Made by a program: the position numbers and the translations under genes. From Candidatus Anderseniibacteriota bacterium (GTDB lineage Bacteria > Patescibacteriota > Andersenbacteria > UBA10190), in assembly GCA_003229735.1 (NCBI GenBank), contig QIFI01000012.1, positions 1 to 14,201 of the forward strand: a stretch of 14,201 nucleotides of DNA, given 5' to 3'. Each line of letters begins with the position of its first letter. Within the stretch, counting starts at the first letter, position 1. The notes under the pieces were generated by a model, which made no database searches, had not been told where the DNA came from, and saw only the letters and a program-made list of their open reading frames with translations. This document shows positions 1-6,304 of the stretch, in pieces.

Positions 1-44
1 CATATCTGACCCATTGTACTTGATTGAGGGAAATAAATATGTTG

Positions 45-76
45 AAAAAAACCAGGCGCCCGCAGGGGCGCCTGGT
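45..76 (-). terminator. Rho-independent terminator after the pilin array
   Basis: Positions 51-61 and 66-76 form a perfect 11-bp GC-rich stem with a four-base loop (gcag). On the minus strand the hairpin is followed by six T residues (complement of a45-a50). It lies 19 nt past the stop codon of the last pilin gene and therefore ends the minus-strand pilin transcript. It is the clearest terminator in the window. Confidence 0.9.
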
Positions 77-95
77 CACAGTTGATAGATATGAC

Positions 96-479
96 TTAAA
101 CTCCTGGTATATTGGCCACGATGAAGTTGACCAGGACAGCGGACAAGGCAATGACAATCAGGCCAATGGCGGCATAGAGGATAGTGTTTTTGGCCGAGGC
201 GGCGGCATCTTCGTCGCCTTGAGAGGTGATGTAACGCACGCCGCCGATGACTACGAAGATAGCGGCAATTAAGGCGGCCAGGGCCAGGAGAGCGTTAACG
301 ATGCCGGTGATGGCGGGGATTAATCTGGCATTAGAGGTGCCGGCGAAAGGATCCTGCTGGGTGAAGCCTGGATCGGCGAGGGGATTCTGTAGGGCGTTTT
401 GGGCGGCCAGAGCAGTGGCCGGTATGGCTATAACCATGATAGTTACTGTCAGCGCGCTTATGGCTTTTTTAGGATTCAT
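96..479 (-). CDS. P1: TrbC/VirB2-like (T4SS_pilin-type) small membrane protein
   Basis: This 127-residue protein has a signal-like segment (about residues 6-26, ending ALAA), a polar Gln/Pro-rich stretch (27-52), and two hydrophobic helices (about 58-82 and 100-122). They are joined by a loop with the core Y-I-T-S-Q-G-D-E-D and a downstream A-K. This is the architecture of the VirB2/TrbC-like pilins that are abundant in CPR genomes. I chose the ATG at 479 because a perfect AGGAGG lies 8 nt upstream; an in-frame GTG at 488 lies inside that site. It is the last gene before the terminator and is closest to P2, since both end in V-N-F-I-x-A-N-I-P. The strong ribosome site is unique in this array and may mark a highly translated, perhaps major, subunit. 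The family is inferred from architecture; the exact function is unknown. Confidence 0.85.
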   Translation of the reverse strand: MNPKKAISALTVTIMVIAIPATALAAQNALQNPLADPGFTQQDPFAGTSNARLIPAITGIVNALLALAALIAAIFVVIGGVRYITSQGDEDAAASAKNTILYAAIGLIVIALSAVLVNFIVANIPGV

Positions 480-485
480 ACTATT

Positions 486-495
486 CACCTCCTTT
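486..495 (-). promoter_or_regulatory. Strong Shine-Dalgarno site of P1
   Basis: The minus strand reads AAAGGAGGTG here, with AGGAGG 8 nt before the ATG at 479. It fixes the P1 start and is the only textbook ribosome site I find in front of any pilin gene. A 14-bp AT palindrome at 515-528 overlaps the P2 stop codon just upstream. Confidence 0.8.
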
Positions 496-524
496 AATGA
501 ATGATTTGATAGTGATAATAATTA

Positions 525-908
525 TTATACAGGGTTGGGGATGTTGGCGATAATGAAGTTGACCAGGACGCCGGAGATGGCGATGACTATGAGGCCCATT
601 AAGGCGTAGAAGACGGTTAATTTGGCGCGATTGGTGTTTTCTTCATCACCTTGAGAGAAAATATAGCGGAAGCCGCCGATGACGATGAAGATGGCGGCGA
701 TGACGGCGGCCAGAGTGAGCAAGAAATTGACAACGCCACGGAGGACTGAAACCAGATTATTGCCATTTCCCTGGGCGGTGCCTTGAAAGGGAGTAAAGGT
801 GCTAAGTCCGGCGGAGACGGCAAAGGGGGCAATAGTCAGCAGAACGGCGGTGAGGGTGAAGGCGATGGCGGAAATTGTACGGGGGGAGATGAGTTTTTGT
901 TTGGGCAT
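525..908 (-). CDS. P2: TrbC/VirB2-like (T4SS_pilin-type) small membrane protein
   Basis: This 127-residue protein has an N-terminal signal-like hydrophobic segment (about 11-33, V-S-A at the likely cleavage site), a Gly/Asn-rich spacer (41-52), and two helices (about 55-82 and 97-121). The loop between them carries R-Y-I-F-S-Q-G-D-E-E and R-A-K. It matches P1 in length and C-terminus, so the two are probably recent duplicates. A 45-nt gap separates it from P1 and the two are likely co-transcribed. No Shine-Dalgarno site precedes its ATG; instead a -10-like TATACT ends 9 nt upstream. A role as a pilus or secretion-channel subunit is inferred from the family. Confidence 0.85.
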   Translation of the reverse strand: MPKQKLISPRTISAIAFTLTAVLLTIAPFAVSAGLSTFTPFQGTAQGNGNNLVSVLRGVVNFLLTLAAVIAAIFIVIGGFRYIFSQGDEENTNRAKLTVFYALMGLIVIAISGVLVNFIIANIPNPV

Positions 909-917
909 ATTACGTTT

Positions 918-946
918 AGTATAATACTAGCAGGAATTATATTAAA
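918..946 (-). promoter_or_regulatory. Candidate promoter of P2-P1
   Basis: The minus strand has TATACT (918-923) as a -10 and a weak TTTAAT (941-946) as a -35, with a 17-nt spacer. The -10 ends 9 nt before the P2 ATG, so the transcript would start at or within a few bases of the start codon. The -35 match is poor. Confidence 0.4.
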
Positions 947-950
947 GTTG

Positions 951-1006
951 AATTGTTAGATTGTTAAATTGTTGAATTGCTAAATTGTTGAATTGCTAGA
1001 TTGTTA
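951..1006. repeat. AT-rich short tandem repeat (attgttgaattgc-type)
   Basis: About 56 nt are built from variations of 7-9-nt units of the type attgttaaattgttga and aattgctaaattgttg, arranged head to tail. No coding frame is kept. It opens the 383-nt gap between P2 and P3. Confidence 0.7.
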
Positions 1007-1025
1007 CGAGCGATGCGAATATCCT

Positions 1026-1150
1026 TGAAGGCGATGCTAATCCGCTAATCGCATGCGAATGACGCTAATACGATGGGAAAGTTAAAGAGCGACCCTAATA
1101 CCCGAATTACATCCGAATGACCCGAATACGATGGGAAAGTTAAAGAGCGA
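1026..1150. repeat. Dispersed repeat R2, copy 1 (internal direct repeats)
   Basis: This block contains a perfect 26-nt direct repeat (1067-1092 and 1125-1150, 58 nt apart) with the core cgatgggaaagttaaag. Positions 1026-1086 match 13850-13910 with four differences, and 1095-1122 match 13822-13849 exactly. A hairpin repeat of family R1 follows in both places. No gene is visible in it. Confidence 0.85.
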
Positions 1151-1171
1151 AACTTGCGGCGGCGGTTGCGT

Positions 1172-1212
1172 CCCCTCACCCCCGCCCTCTCCCCAGCGGG
1201 GAGAGGGGAACG
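1172..1212. repeat. Palindromic repeat R1, copy A
   Basis: A C-rich lead (cccctcacccccg) is followed by a perfect 10-bp stem (1185-1194 with 1198-1207) around a 3-nt loop. The same stem recurs at 6318-6340, 11521-11543 and 13942-13966, and with one wobble at 14018-14040. There is no T-run, so it is not a classic terminator. The 80 nt after it, up to the P3 stop, hold no gene. Confidence 0.9.
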
Positions 1213-1291
1213 TGGATTACGGATAATGACCAATTCCTAAAATCCTTTTCTCATCGGAGAGAGGGGGTACGGCGACAGGATGGCACACCTA

Positions 1292-2404
1292 TTATGGCAG
1301 GAAGGGTTGGATGATGAAGTTGATCACGACGCCGGAGATGATGATGATTATGAGGCCGATAATAGCGTACCAGAATTGCGCCTTGGCGCGGACGACGCGT
1401 TCTTCTTCGCCGCTGGCGAAAATGTACATGAATCCGGACAGGACCATGTAGGCGGCGGTGATGACGGCGCCGAGAGACAGGAATCTATTCATGATAGTTC
1501 TAATGTCTTCAATCAGGCTGGTGGTGTCATTGGGGTCAGCGCCAATAACCACCTGGACAATTAGCAAGGCCAAGCCGGCGATGACGATGCCGAGGATAGC
1601 GTAGACGATCTGGCGTTTGGCGGTGGCGGCGACTTCGGCATCGCCGCCGGAGGTGATGTATTTGAAGCCGGCAAAAACCAGGAAGGCGCCGGCGATAACG
1701 GCGACGAATTCAAGGGCTAGTTCTATATATGTTCTGATGTAGTCTTGAAGAAGGTCGACCCAAATATAGTTATTATTCTGGTTGGCGGTGGTTATGATCA
1801 TGATCAGCAACCAGGCGCCCCAGGCGACGATAATACCAAATAAAGCATAGGTGATTTGGCGTTTGGCGGTGGCGGCGGCTTCCTGATCTCCTTGAGAGGT
1901 GACATATTTGAAAGCGGCATGGACTATAAAGCCGAAGGCTACGACACTAATAAGGTCCCTGATAATCCTGATCACGGTGTCAAGGCTGGTGGCGAGGGAG
2001 ACAATATCTCGTCTACCTATAGCGTCGGCGGCGGTGTTATAGTCTATGACGGCGATAATTGATCCGGCGGCGCCGGCCACAAATAAGCCGACCAGGGCAA
2101 AAGTAATTTGGCGTTTGGCGGTGTTGGAGGCTTCCTGTTCGCCTTGTGAGGTGACATATTTGAAAGCGGCGTAAACCAGAAAGCCAAAGGCGGTGACGCC
2201 GATGAGACTGATGGCGACATTAATAAGGTAGCGAAAATATATTTTGAGGTCGTCAAAAGTTTCATCTCCAGTGCAGACGCGGCCGAAAAAGCCGCAGTTA
2301 TTGGTGTCAATAGGTATCACTCCCTGGGCCAGAGCGGGGACGGAGAGTGGCGCGAGAAGAAGAGCAACTAGGGATAAAAGAGTGATCCGGGTGAATAAAG
2401 ACAT
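1292..2404 (-). CDS. P3: fusion of four TrbC/VirB2-like pilin modules
   Basis: This 370-residue protein has a signal peptide (about 1-27, ending ALAQ), a Cys pair C37-x6-C44, and four pilin-like modules. Each module has two hydrophobic helices around a loop core of the type F-K-Y-V-T-S-Q-G-x-x-E...A-K-R-Q-I. The cores start near residues 81, 165, 247 and 325. Modules A, B and C are most alike; module D resembles P1/P2 and ends G-V-V-I-N-F-I. A perfect 23-nt repeat (1896-1918 and 2148-2170) shows that A and B arose by in-gene duplication. About eight helices are expected, against two in ordinary family members. The ATG at 2404 follows the P4 stop after one base (TAATATG), so translation is probably coupled. 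The longer reading frame up to 2536 runs over P4 and lacks support. Function is unknown; a membrane scaffold or multi-subunit pilin precursor is an inference. Confidence 0.88.
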   Translation of the reverse strand: MSLFTRITLLSLVALLLAPLSVPALAQGVIPIDTNNCGFFGRVCTGDETFDDLKIYFRYLINVAISLIGVTAFGFLVYAAFKYVTSQGEQEASNTAKRQITFALVGLFVAGAAGSIIAVIDYNTAADAIGRRDIVSLATSLDTVIRIIRDLISVVAFGFIVHAAFKYVTSQGDQEAAATAKRQITYALFGIIVAWGAWLLIMIITTANQNNNYIWVDLLQDYIRTYIELALEFVAVIAGAFLVFAGFKYITSGGDAEVAATAKRQIVYAILGIVIAGLALLIVQVVIGADPNDTTSLIEDIRTIMNRFLSLGAVITAAYMVLSGFMYIFASGEEERVVRAKAQFWYAIIGLIIIIISGVVINFIIQPFLP

Positions 2405-2405
2405 A

Positions 2406-2771
2406 TTATTTTGCGAGGTTAATGACGGCATTGACCAGCCAGCCGGAGATGCCGATGACAACCAGGCCGACCAGGGTGTAGACGATGCCGCTTTTGGCGC
2501 GGCGGGCCTGTTCTTCGTCGCCCCGAGAAACGACATAGAGGAAGCCGGAATAGATCAGGGCGGCAAAGGCGACTACGCCAACCAGAACCAGGACATTTAA
2601 CAAGGCCTTAAGCAAGAACTTAGAGATGTTGAAAAATGAACCGGGCTCACACCTAACGCCCAGGTCCAGACATTCTTGAAGTTTGATTTGAGCGTAAACC
2701 TCTTGAGGTAAAATAACCAGGAGCAGGGTTAAAGGTAATAACAGAAGAGAGTTGAAGCGGGATCGATTCAT
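2406..2771 (-). CDS. P4: TrbC/VirB2-like (T4SS_pilin-type) small membrane protein
   Basis: This 121-residue protein has a clear signal peptide (R3/R5, hydrophobic 8-21, V-Y-A|Q at 27/28). A mature N-terminus with the Cys pair C34-x6-C41 follows, then helices at about 53-78 and 94-116. The loop between them carries S-R-G-D-E-E-Q-A-R-R-A-K. It is one base upstream of the four-module gene P3 and 9 nt downstream of P5, with no Shine-Dalgarno site, which fits a single tightly coupled operon. The Cys pair sits at exactly the same positions in P6. It is probably an envelope-structure subunit; this is a family-level inference. Confidence 0.85.
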   Translation of the reverse strand: MNRSRFNSLLLLPLTLLLVILPQEVYAQIKLQECLDLGVRCEPGSFFNISKFLLKALLNVLVLVGVVAFAALIYSGFLYVVSRGDEEQARRAKSGIVYTLVGLVVIGISGWLVNAVINLAK

Positions 2772-2780
2772 GATAATAGC

Positions 2781-3155
2781 TTAAGCGGCCTTGAAAACAG
2801 CGTTAACTATCATGACGGATAGGCCGATGACAATCAGGCCGGAGATAGCAAGAATGATGGCTTTTTTGCCTCTGACGGTTTTTTCTTCATTGCCCACCGA
2901 GGTTAAGATGAGGAATCCACCGTAGATGATGACGGCCATGGCGATAACTGATATAAGGGTCAAGAAGCCGGCGGTGAGGGCGACTATAAGAGCGCGGATG
3001 CTTTGGGGGCCGTAGGGGATAACATATGAATCTCTTACATCCGTAAAACTGGAGACGATGTTGGCGCGGGTAAAAACGGGGAAGGAAATGGCCGGCAATA
3101 AAATCATGACGAGCAGAAAAATAATGAATTTTTTAGGAGCAGGAAGTAAAAACAT
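2781..3155 (-). CDS. P5: TrbC/VirB2-like (T4SS_pilin-type) small membrane protein
   Basis: This 124-residue protein has an N-terminal hydrophobic signal-like segment (8-28), a polar stretch (30-50) without cysteines, and two helices (about 54-84 and 100-121). The loop reads T-S-V-G-N-E-E-K-T-V-R-G-K-K, so Asn replaces the usual Asp and R-G-K replaces R-A-K. It ends V-N-A-V-F-K-A-A, close to the P4 ending. The start at 3155 is kept because the next Met (residue 17) would remove the signal peptide. Gaps of 12 nt to P6 and 9 nt to P4 indicate one operon. It is the most divergent single-module member apart from P7. Confidence 0.82.
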   Translation of the reverse strand: MFLLPAPKKFIIFLLVMILLPAISFPVFTRANIVSSFTDVRDSYVIPYGPQSIRALIVALTAGFLTLISVIAMAVIIYGGFLILTSVGNEEKTVRGKKAIILAISGLIVIGLSVMIVNAVFKAA

Positions 3156-3167
3156 GGGGGAAGGCTA

Positions 3168-3584
3168 TTAAATTATTTTAAGAGCTTTACCAATGGCTAC
3201 GACCAGCAGACCGGCGGCGGCGGTAACAATTAAGCCCAGGAGGGCATAAATGATGATATTTTTAGCACGGGTGGATTTGGCTTCATCCCCGAGGGACAGG
3301 ATATACATCAGGCCGCCGATAATTAAGGCCAGGACGGCCAGGGCGGCAACGATGCCCAATAACCATTCAATAATGCTGTTAAGAATGGTAGTAGATGATG
3401 AGATGGGTAGACCTGTTCCAGATGACGAACTGTTGCCGAATTTAATTTTTAGTTGATTTAGGCATCCGCGGACTGTTCCTTCACATATAGGGTTATCATT
3501 GGCCAAGGCCGGTGGGGCTGGAAAAAATATGGCGAGCAATATAACCAGCAGGATAGACTTAATTATGATTGAGGGGTTAAACAT
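3168..3584 (-). CDS. P6: TrbC/VirB2-like (T4SS_pilin-type) small membrane protein
   Basis: This 138-residue protein has a signal peptide (K9, hydrophobic 10-23, A-L-A|N at 28/29), the Cys pair C34-x6-C41, and a Ser/Gly/Thr-rich linker (51-66). Two helices follow (about 70-94 and 110-134), and the loop between them carries L-S-L-G-D-E-A-K-S-T-R-A-K. The extra linker makes it the longest single-module member. It lies 10 nt after P7 and 12 nt before P5. The Cys pair after the signal peptide, shared with P3 and P4, could form a disulfide outside the membrane. Family assignment is by architecture and loop motif; its role in a pilus or secretion channel is inferred. Confidence 0.84.
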   Translation of the reverse strand: MFNPSIIIKSILLVILLAIFFPAPPALANDNPICEGTVRGCLNQLKIKFGNSSSSGTGLPISSSTTILNSIIEWLLGIVAALAVLALIIGGLMYILSLGDEAKSTRAKNIIIYALLGLIVTAAAGLLVVAIGKALKII

Positions 3585-3594
3585 GAGGCCGAGA

Positions 3595-3939
3595 TTAGAA
3601 ATTGAGAATTCCGCTTAAAATATTGATGATGGTTAAGGAGAGAACTACGACGGCCAGGCCGGCCAGGGACCAGAAAATGATTTTTTTGGCCCGGGCGGCT
3701 TCGGCTTCATTGTCGAAACCACCGAAAATAAGACGGATGCCGCCGATGACTAAGGCCAGCATGGCCAGGAGAACGGCCAGGCCCAGGAGCCAGTTGATGA
3801 TATTGACAATGATATTGCCGATACTGACATTGCCCAAGGGCCGGACAAACGTAGCGGCAAAAATGATGGTGGGGATAGAGAGGAATAATATTGCTGTTGC
3901 GCCGGCGAGGCGGAGTTTGTTATGGATGGGGCTGGACAT
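3595..3939 (-). CDS. P7: TrbC/VirB2-like (T4SS_pilin-type) small membrane protein, first of the operon
   Basis: This 114-residue protein is the shortest of the array. It has a signal-like segment (11-29, I-F-A-A), almost no spacer, and two helices (about 41-73 and 87-110). The loop reads F-G-G-F-D-N-E-A-E-A-A-R-A-K-K, a degenerate form of the usual S-x-G-D-E-E core. It is the first gene of the P7-P3 unit, preceded by a 67-nt gap after the solute-binding protein gene. A candidate extended -10 sits 13 nt before its ATG. No ribosome-binding site is visible. Pilin-like identity is supported by its position and helix-loop-helix pattern. Confidence 0.8.
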   Translation of the reverse strand: MSSPIHNKLRLAGATAILFLSIPTIIFAATFVRPLGNVSIGNIIVNIINWLLGLAVLLAMLALVIGGIRLIFGGFDNEAEAARAKKIIFWSLAGLAVVVLSLTIINILSGILNF

Positions 3940-3952
3940 AGTTATTTATTTA

Positions 3953-3961
3953 ATAATAGCA
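3953..3961 (-). promoter_or_regulatory. Candidate extended -10 promoter of the P7-P3 operon
   Basis: The minus strand reads TGCTATTAT, an extended -10, ending 13 nt before the P7 ATG. No convincing -35 lies 16-18 nt upstream. If used, the mRNA leader is about 6-8 nt. Read-through from the upstream lipoprotein gene is also possible because the gap has no terminator. Confidence 0.4.
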
Positions 3962-4006
3962 GATGAGAGGATAGTCTACTACGGGATGAGGAGAAGGGAA
4001 AGATGA

Positions 4007-5572
4007 TTAAAAGAAGCCGATGTCGGGTTGGGGCGGGGCGGCATCGCCGGGCGCCTGGGCGGGGGCGGCGGGGATGTCGGCCGGGGGCCTAATCTGATTA
4101 AGCTGATCGCTGGCTCTTCTTAGGGCTTCGGTGGGGACGGTGGCACCGGTGACAATATCATCGATCATGTTATTGATAATGGCATCAACAGACACAATGT
4201 CCCCGCGGGGCCAGGTGCCGGCAGTCAGGGATTGTTCGGCGAAGACGCCCAGGACAGGGTCCCGCTGAAAGGCGATGACACCTTCGCGGCGGGCCGGGGG
4301 GATTTGCTGTAATTGGTTAATCATCTGGGATTGATCATTGCTGGTTAAGAGACGCAGAAACTGCCAGGATAAATCGGGGTTCCTGGATCTATTTGATACG
4401 GCAAAGGGCCAGTAGGCGGCGAAATTGACCACTTTACTGTCTTTAATTTGAGGCATGGGAGCAATGCCGAAACGCAAACGCGGATTTTTGGCTTTAATGG
4501 TGTCGATCTGGTATGAGTAGTGGAACATCATGGCGGTATCCCCTTCCGCGAAGGCGTCTATAGAATAATCCTGCTGTAAATCCCAGGTGTAGACTTGTTT
4601 GGATTTATTGGCGTAATCGGTGTAGAAAAGCAGTGACCGCAGACCCCGATCTTCACCAATGGTGACGCTGGTATCTTGTTTGGTGGCGATAGGCACGCCG
4701 CTTTGCATGAACAGAAGCTGTATGATGTCGGAGGCGCGGCTGATATTCCGGGCGGTGCCCAGGGCGGCGGCGCTTTGCTCGATGTTGCCGAAGCGATTGA
4801 TTCTGGTGATGCGCTCGACAACCTGTTGAAATTCTTCCCAGGTGGCAGGCGGACGGGCGACACCGGCGGAGCTTAAAATATCTTTGTTGTAATAGAGGGC
4901 CAGGGTATCAACGGAAGTAGGCAGGGCATATATCTGACCATTATAGATCAGATCTTCGGCGACTACGTCCACAAATTCTTCGCGCAGGGCCCGTTCATCT
5001 ATAATGGAAGAGGGAGCGGGAGTCATTAAAGCGCGTTTGCCGGCTACCCAGGAATGATGAATGACATAAATATCAGGGCCGCGGTTTTCCGCGATGGCGG
5101 CCAATAGTTCACTTTCATAATTGGCTACGGAAGCAATTTTTTTGTAGGCAATTTTGACTCCAGTTTGTTCCTGGAAGGCGGCGATGGCGGAGCTCAGCTG
5201 GCCGCTTTCTTCCCATAGGCCCCACATGACGAGGGTGACATCACTGGTGGGAGTTTCATTAGAATTGGGGATACAGCCGACGCCGGCCAGGGCGGCGGCA
5301 CTGAAGAGGATGAAAAAGCCGGCAGTGATACGGCGGGAGGAGAGACGGGAAAGAATAAAGTTGAAACCGGGTATTGAGAATTTAACACCAGCCTGGTTTG
5401 AGTTTTTGCTTCCACCCCCTCTTGCTCCGCAATGAATCCGCAATGAAGGTGTCAGGTACTTTGACTTAGAGTACCTGACACCATTGGCTGTGGCCGGCAG
5501 GCGGGCCGGAGGAGAATCGATCGGTAAGCGAGGGCGTCTATGGTTCGAGATAAGGGGGAGGTGAAATTTCAT
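4007..5572 (-). CDS. Family-1-type extracellular solute-binding lipoprotein (ABC-type)
   Basis: The open frame is 521 codons. From about residue 111 it reads as a periplasmic/extracellular sugar-type binding protein. The features are D-V-T-L-V-M-W-G-L-W, G-P-D-I-Y-V-I, Y-N-G-Q-I-Y-A-L-P, L-Y-Y-N-K-D-I-L with P-x-T-W-E-E-F, and a late F-x-x-Y-W-P-F-A-V-S. A lipoprotein signal precedes it (R80/R81, hydrophobic 83-97, C100), though G-V-G-C is an imperfect lipobox. The C-terminal 30 residues are Pro/Ala-rich. The start is uncertain: the ATG at 5572 overlaps the methyltransferase stop (ATGA) but would put about 60 unrelated residues before the signal, 12 of them from a palindromic repeat. No other in-frame ATG precedes the signal; a TTG (5441-5443) is possible. 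No permease or ATPase genes lie nearby, so the ligand and transporter are unknown. Confidence 0.85.
   Translation of the reverse strand: MKFHLPLISNHRRPRLPIDSPPARLPATANGVRYSKSKYLTPSLRIHCGARGGGSKNSNQAGVKFSIPGFNFILSRLSSRRITAGFFILFSAAALAGVGCIPNSNETPTSDVTLVMWGLWEESGQLSSAIAAFQEQTGVKIAYKKIASVANYESELLAAIAENRGPDIYVIHHSWVAGKRALMTPAPSSIIDERALREEFVDVVAEDLIYNGQIYALPTSVDTLALYYNKDILSSAGVARPPATWEEFQQVVERITRINRFGNIEQSAAALGTARNISRASDIIQLLFMQSGVPIATKQDTSVTIGEDRGLRSLLFYTDYANKSKQVYTWDLQQDYSIDAFAEGDTAMMFHYSYQIDTIKAKNPRLRFGIAPMPQIKDSKVVNFAAYWPFAVSNRSRNPDLSWQFLRLLTSNDQSQMINQLQQIPPARREGVIAFQRDPVLGVFAEQSLTAGTWPRGDIVSVDAIINNMIDDIVTGATVPTEALRRASDQLNQIRPPADIPAAPAQAPGDAAPPQPDIGFF
5426..5482. repeat. Palindrome with adjoining 11-nt tandem duplication (family R4)
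   Basis: Positions 5448-5460 and 5470-5482 form a perfect 13-bp inverted repeat (ggtgtcaggtact) around a 9-nt loop. Directly beside it, tccgcaatgaa is repeated twice in tandem (5426-5447). Together they make 57 nt, exactly 19 codons, lying in frame in the 5' part of the solute-binding protein gene. Palindromes of this ggtgtcagg type recur in many bacterial genomes, as far as I recall, in REP-like families. Confidence 0.85.
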
Positions 5573-6120
5573 GATTGCTGTTTAAGGATTAAGCCGAAGT
5601 GATAAGGGCTGGGATCGAAAGTGGCGGCAACTTCCAGTTTGAGCTGGGGCAGTAGATCACGAATTTGACGGGCAGAGATTCTTAACTCCATAGGCGGGCC
5701 CAGCGGAGTAGCTACAATAGCCCATGACACCAGGACGATGGAGCCGCTTGGTTTTGCTAAACGTTTGGCTTCGGTGAGGATTTTGATCGGGTCGGACTGG
5801 TAGAGGATATTAGAGATTAATATCCAATCCGCACTGTGTTTGGGGATTTGCTTAACGGCACCTTTTTCCAGATTGGCCCTGATGGTAACTACGGTGCTCT
5901 CGACACCTTCGCGGCGAGCCCGGCCTTCGGTTTCTTCCAGCATGTCTTCGCGAACATCAATGCCAATGGCCCGGCCTTTGCCGCCAACAAGTTTGGCGGC
6001 CGGTATTAAGTAAAATCCCGGTCCACTGCCTAAATGGACGACGGTCTGATTGCCGCGCAGTCCGAGCCGGCGCCATAATTCTTCGGGGCGGATAAAGGAA
6101 GCTGAAGGAGAAATGTCCAT
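5569..6120 (-). CDS. Class I SAM-dependent methyltransferase
   Basis: This 183-residue protein has a Rossmann-type AdoMet fold. Motif I is V-V-H-L-G-S-G-P-G (27-35), the acidic motif II is G-I-D-V (53-56), motif IV is I-S-N-I-L-Y (102-107), and L-A-K-P-S-G (121-126) stands in place of the usual L-K-P-G-G. The size suits a small Methyltransf_11/25-like enzyme; the substrate cannot be read from the sequence. I start it at the ATG at 6120. The frame stays open to 6312, but that extension is low-complexity intergenic sequence touching repeat R1. The stop overlaps the start of the solute-binding protein frame by 4 nt, so the two are probably co-transcribed. Confidence 0.85.
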   Translation of the reverse strand: MDISPSASFIRPEELWRRLGLRGNQTVVHLGSGPGFYLIPAAKLVGGKGRAIGIDVREDMLEETEGRARREGVESTVVTIRANLEKGAVKQIPKHSADWILISNILYQSDPIKILTEAKRLAKPSGSIVLVSWAIVATPLGPPMELRISARQIRDLLPQLKLEVAATFDPSPYHFGLILKQQS

Positions 6121-6151
6121 GGGTTTAGAGTAGCACAGGGCAAGGTTCAAT

Positions 6152-6179
6152 AGAATAATTTTCAAGTGGTAATTTTCAA
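6152..6179 (-). promoter_or_regulatory. Candidate promoter of the methyltransferase / binding-protein unit
   Basis: The minus strand has TTGAAA (6174-6179), a 16-nt spacer and TATTCT (6152-6157). Transcription would start near 6145, about 25 nt before the ATG at 6120, which supports that start over the longer frame. The rest of the 265-nt gap to gyrA holds repeat R1 copy B and degenerate C-rich sequence. Confidence 0.4.
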
Positions 6180-6304
6180 TTTTCCCTGCTGCGGCAGGAC
6201 TAGCGCTGAGGCGCGTCGCATTTTTCAAAGAAATCGCAAGGTCACAATCCGCTAATACAGCTGACGGAGTTTTCAAACACGCGGCTACGCGGACTGGCGA
6301 CGCG

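Noticed and set aside
24..272. Plus-strand frame over the terminator and P1
   Set aside because: It is antisense to P1 and runs through the terminator hairpin; its Asp/Gly-rich composition is the complement of the Ile/Ala-rich pilin helices.
951..1150. Possible CRISPR array
   Set aside because: The repeats are uneven, spacers are not of uniform length, the units recur elsewhere as dispersed blocks, and no cas gene is present.
1185..1207. R1 hairpins as rho-independent terminators
   Set aside because: No T-run follows in either direction at any of the five copies, and the copies are dispersed repeats with conserved flanks.
2405..2536. Longer N-terminus for P3 (start at 2536)
   Set aside because: The added 44 codons lie over P4 in another frame and precede a proper signal peptide that starts at ATG 2404.
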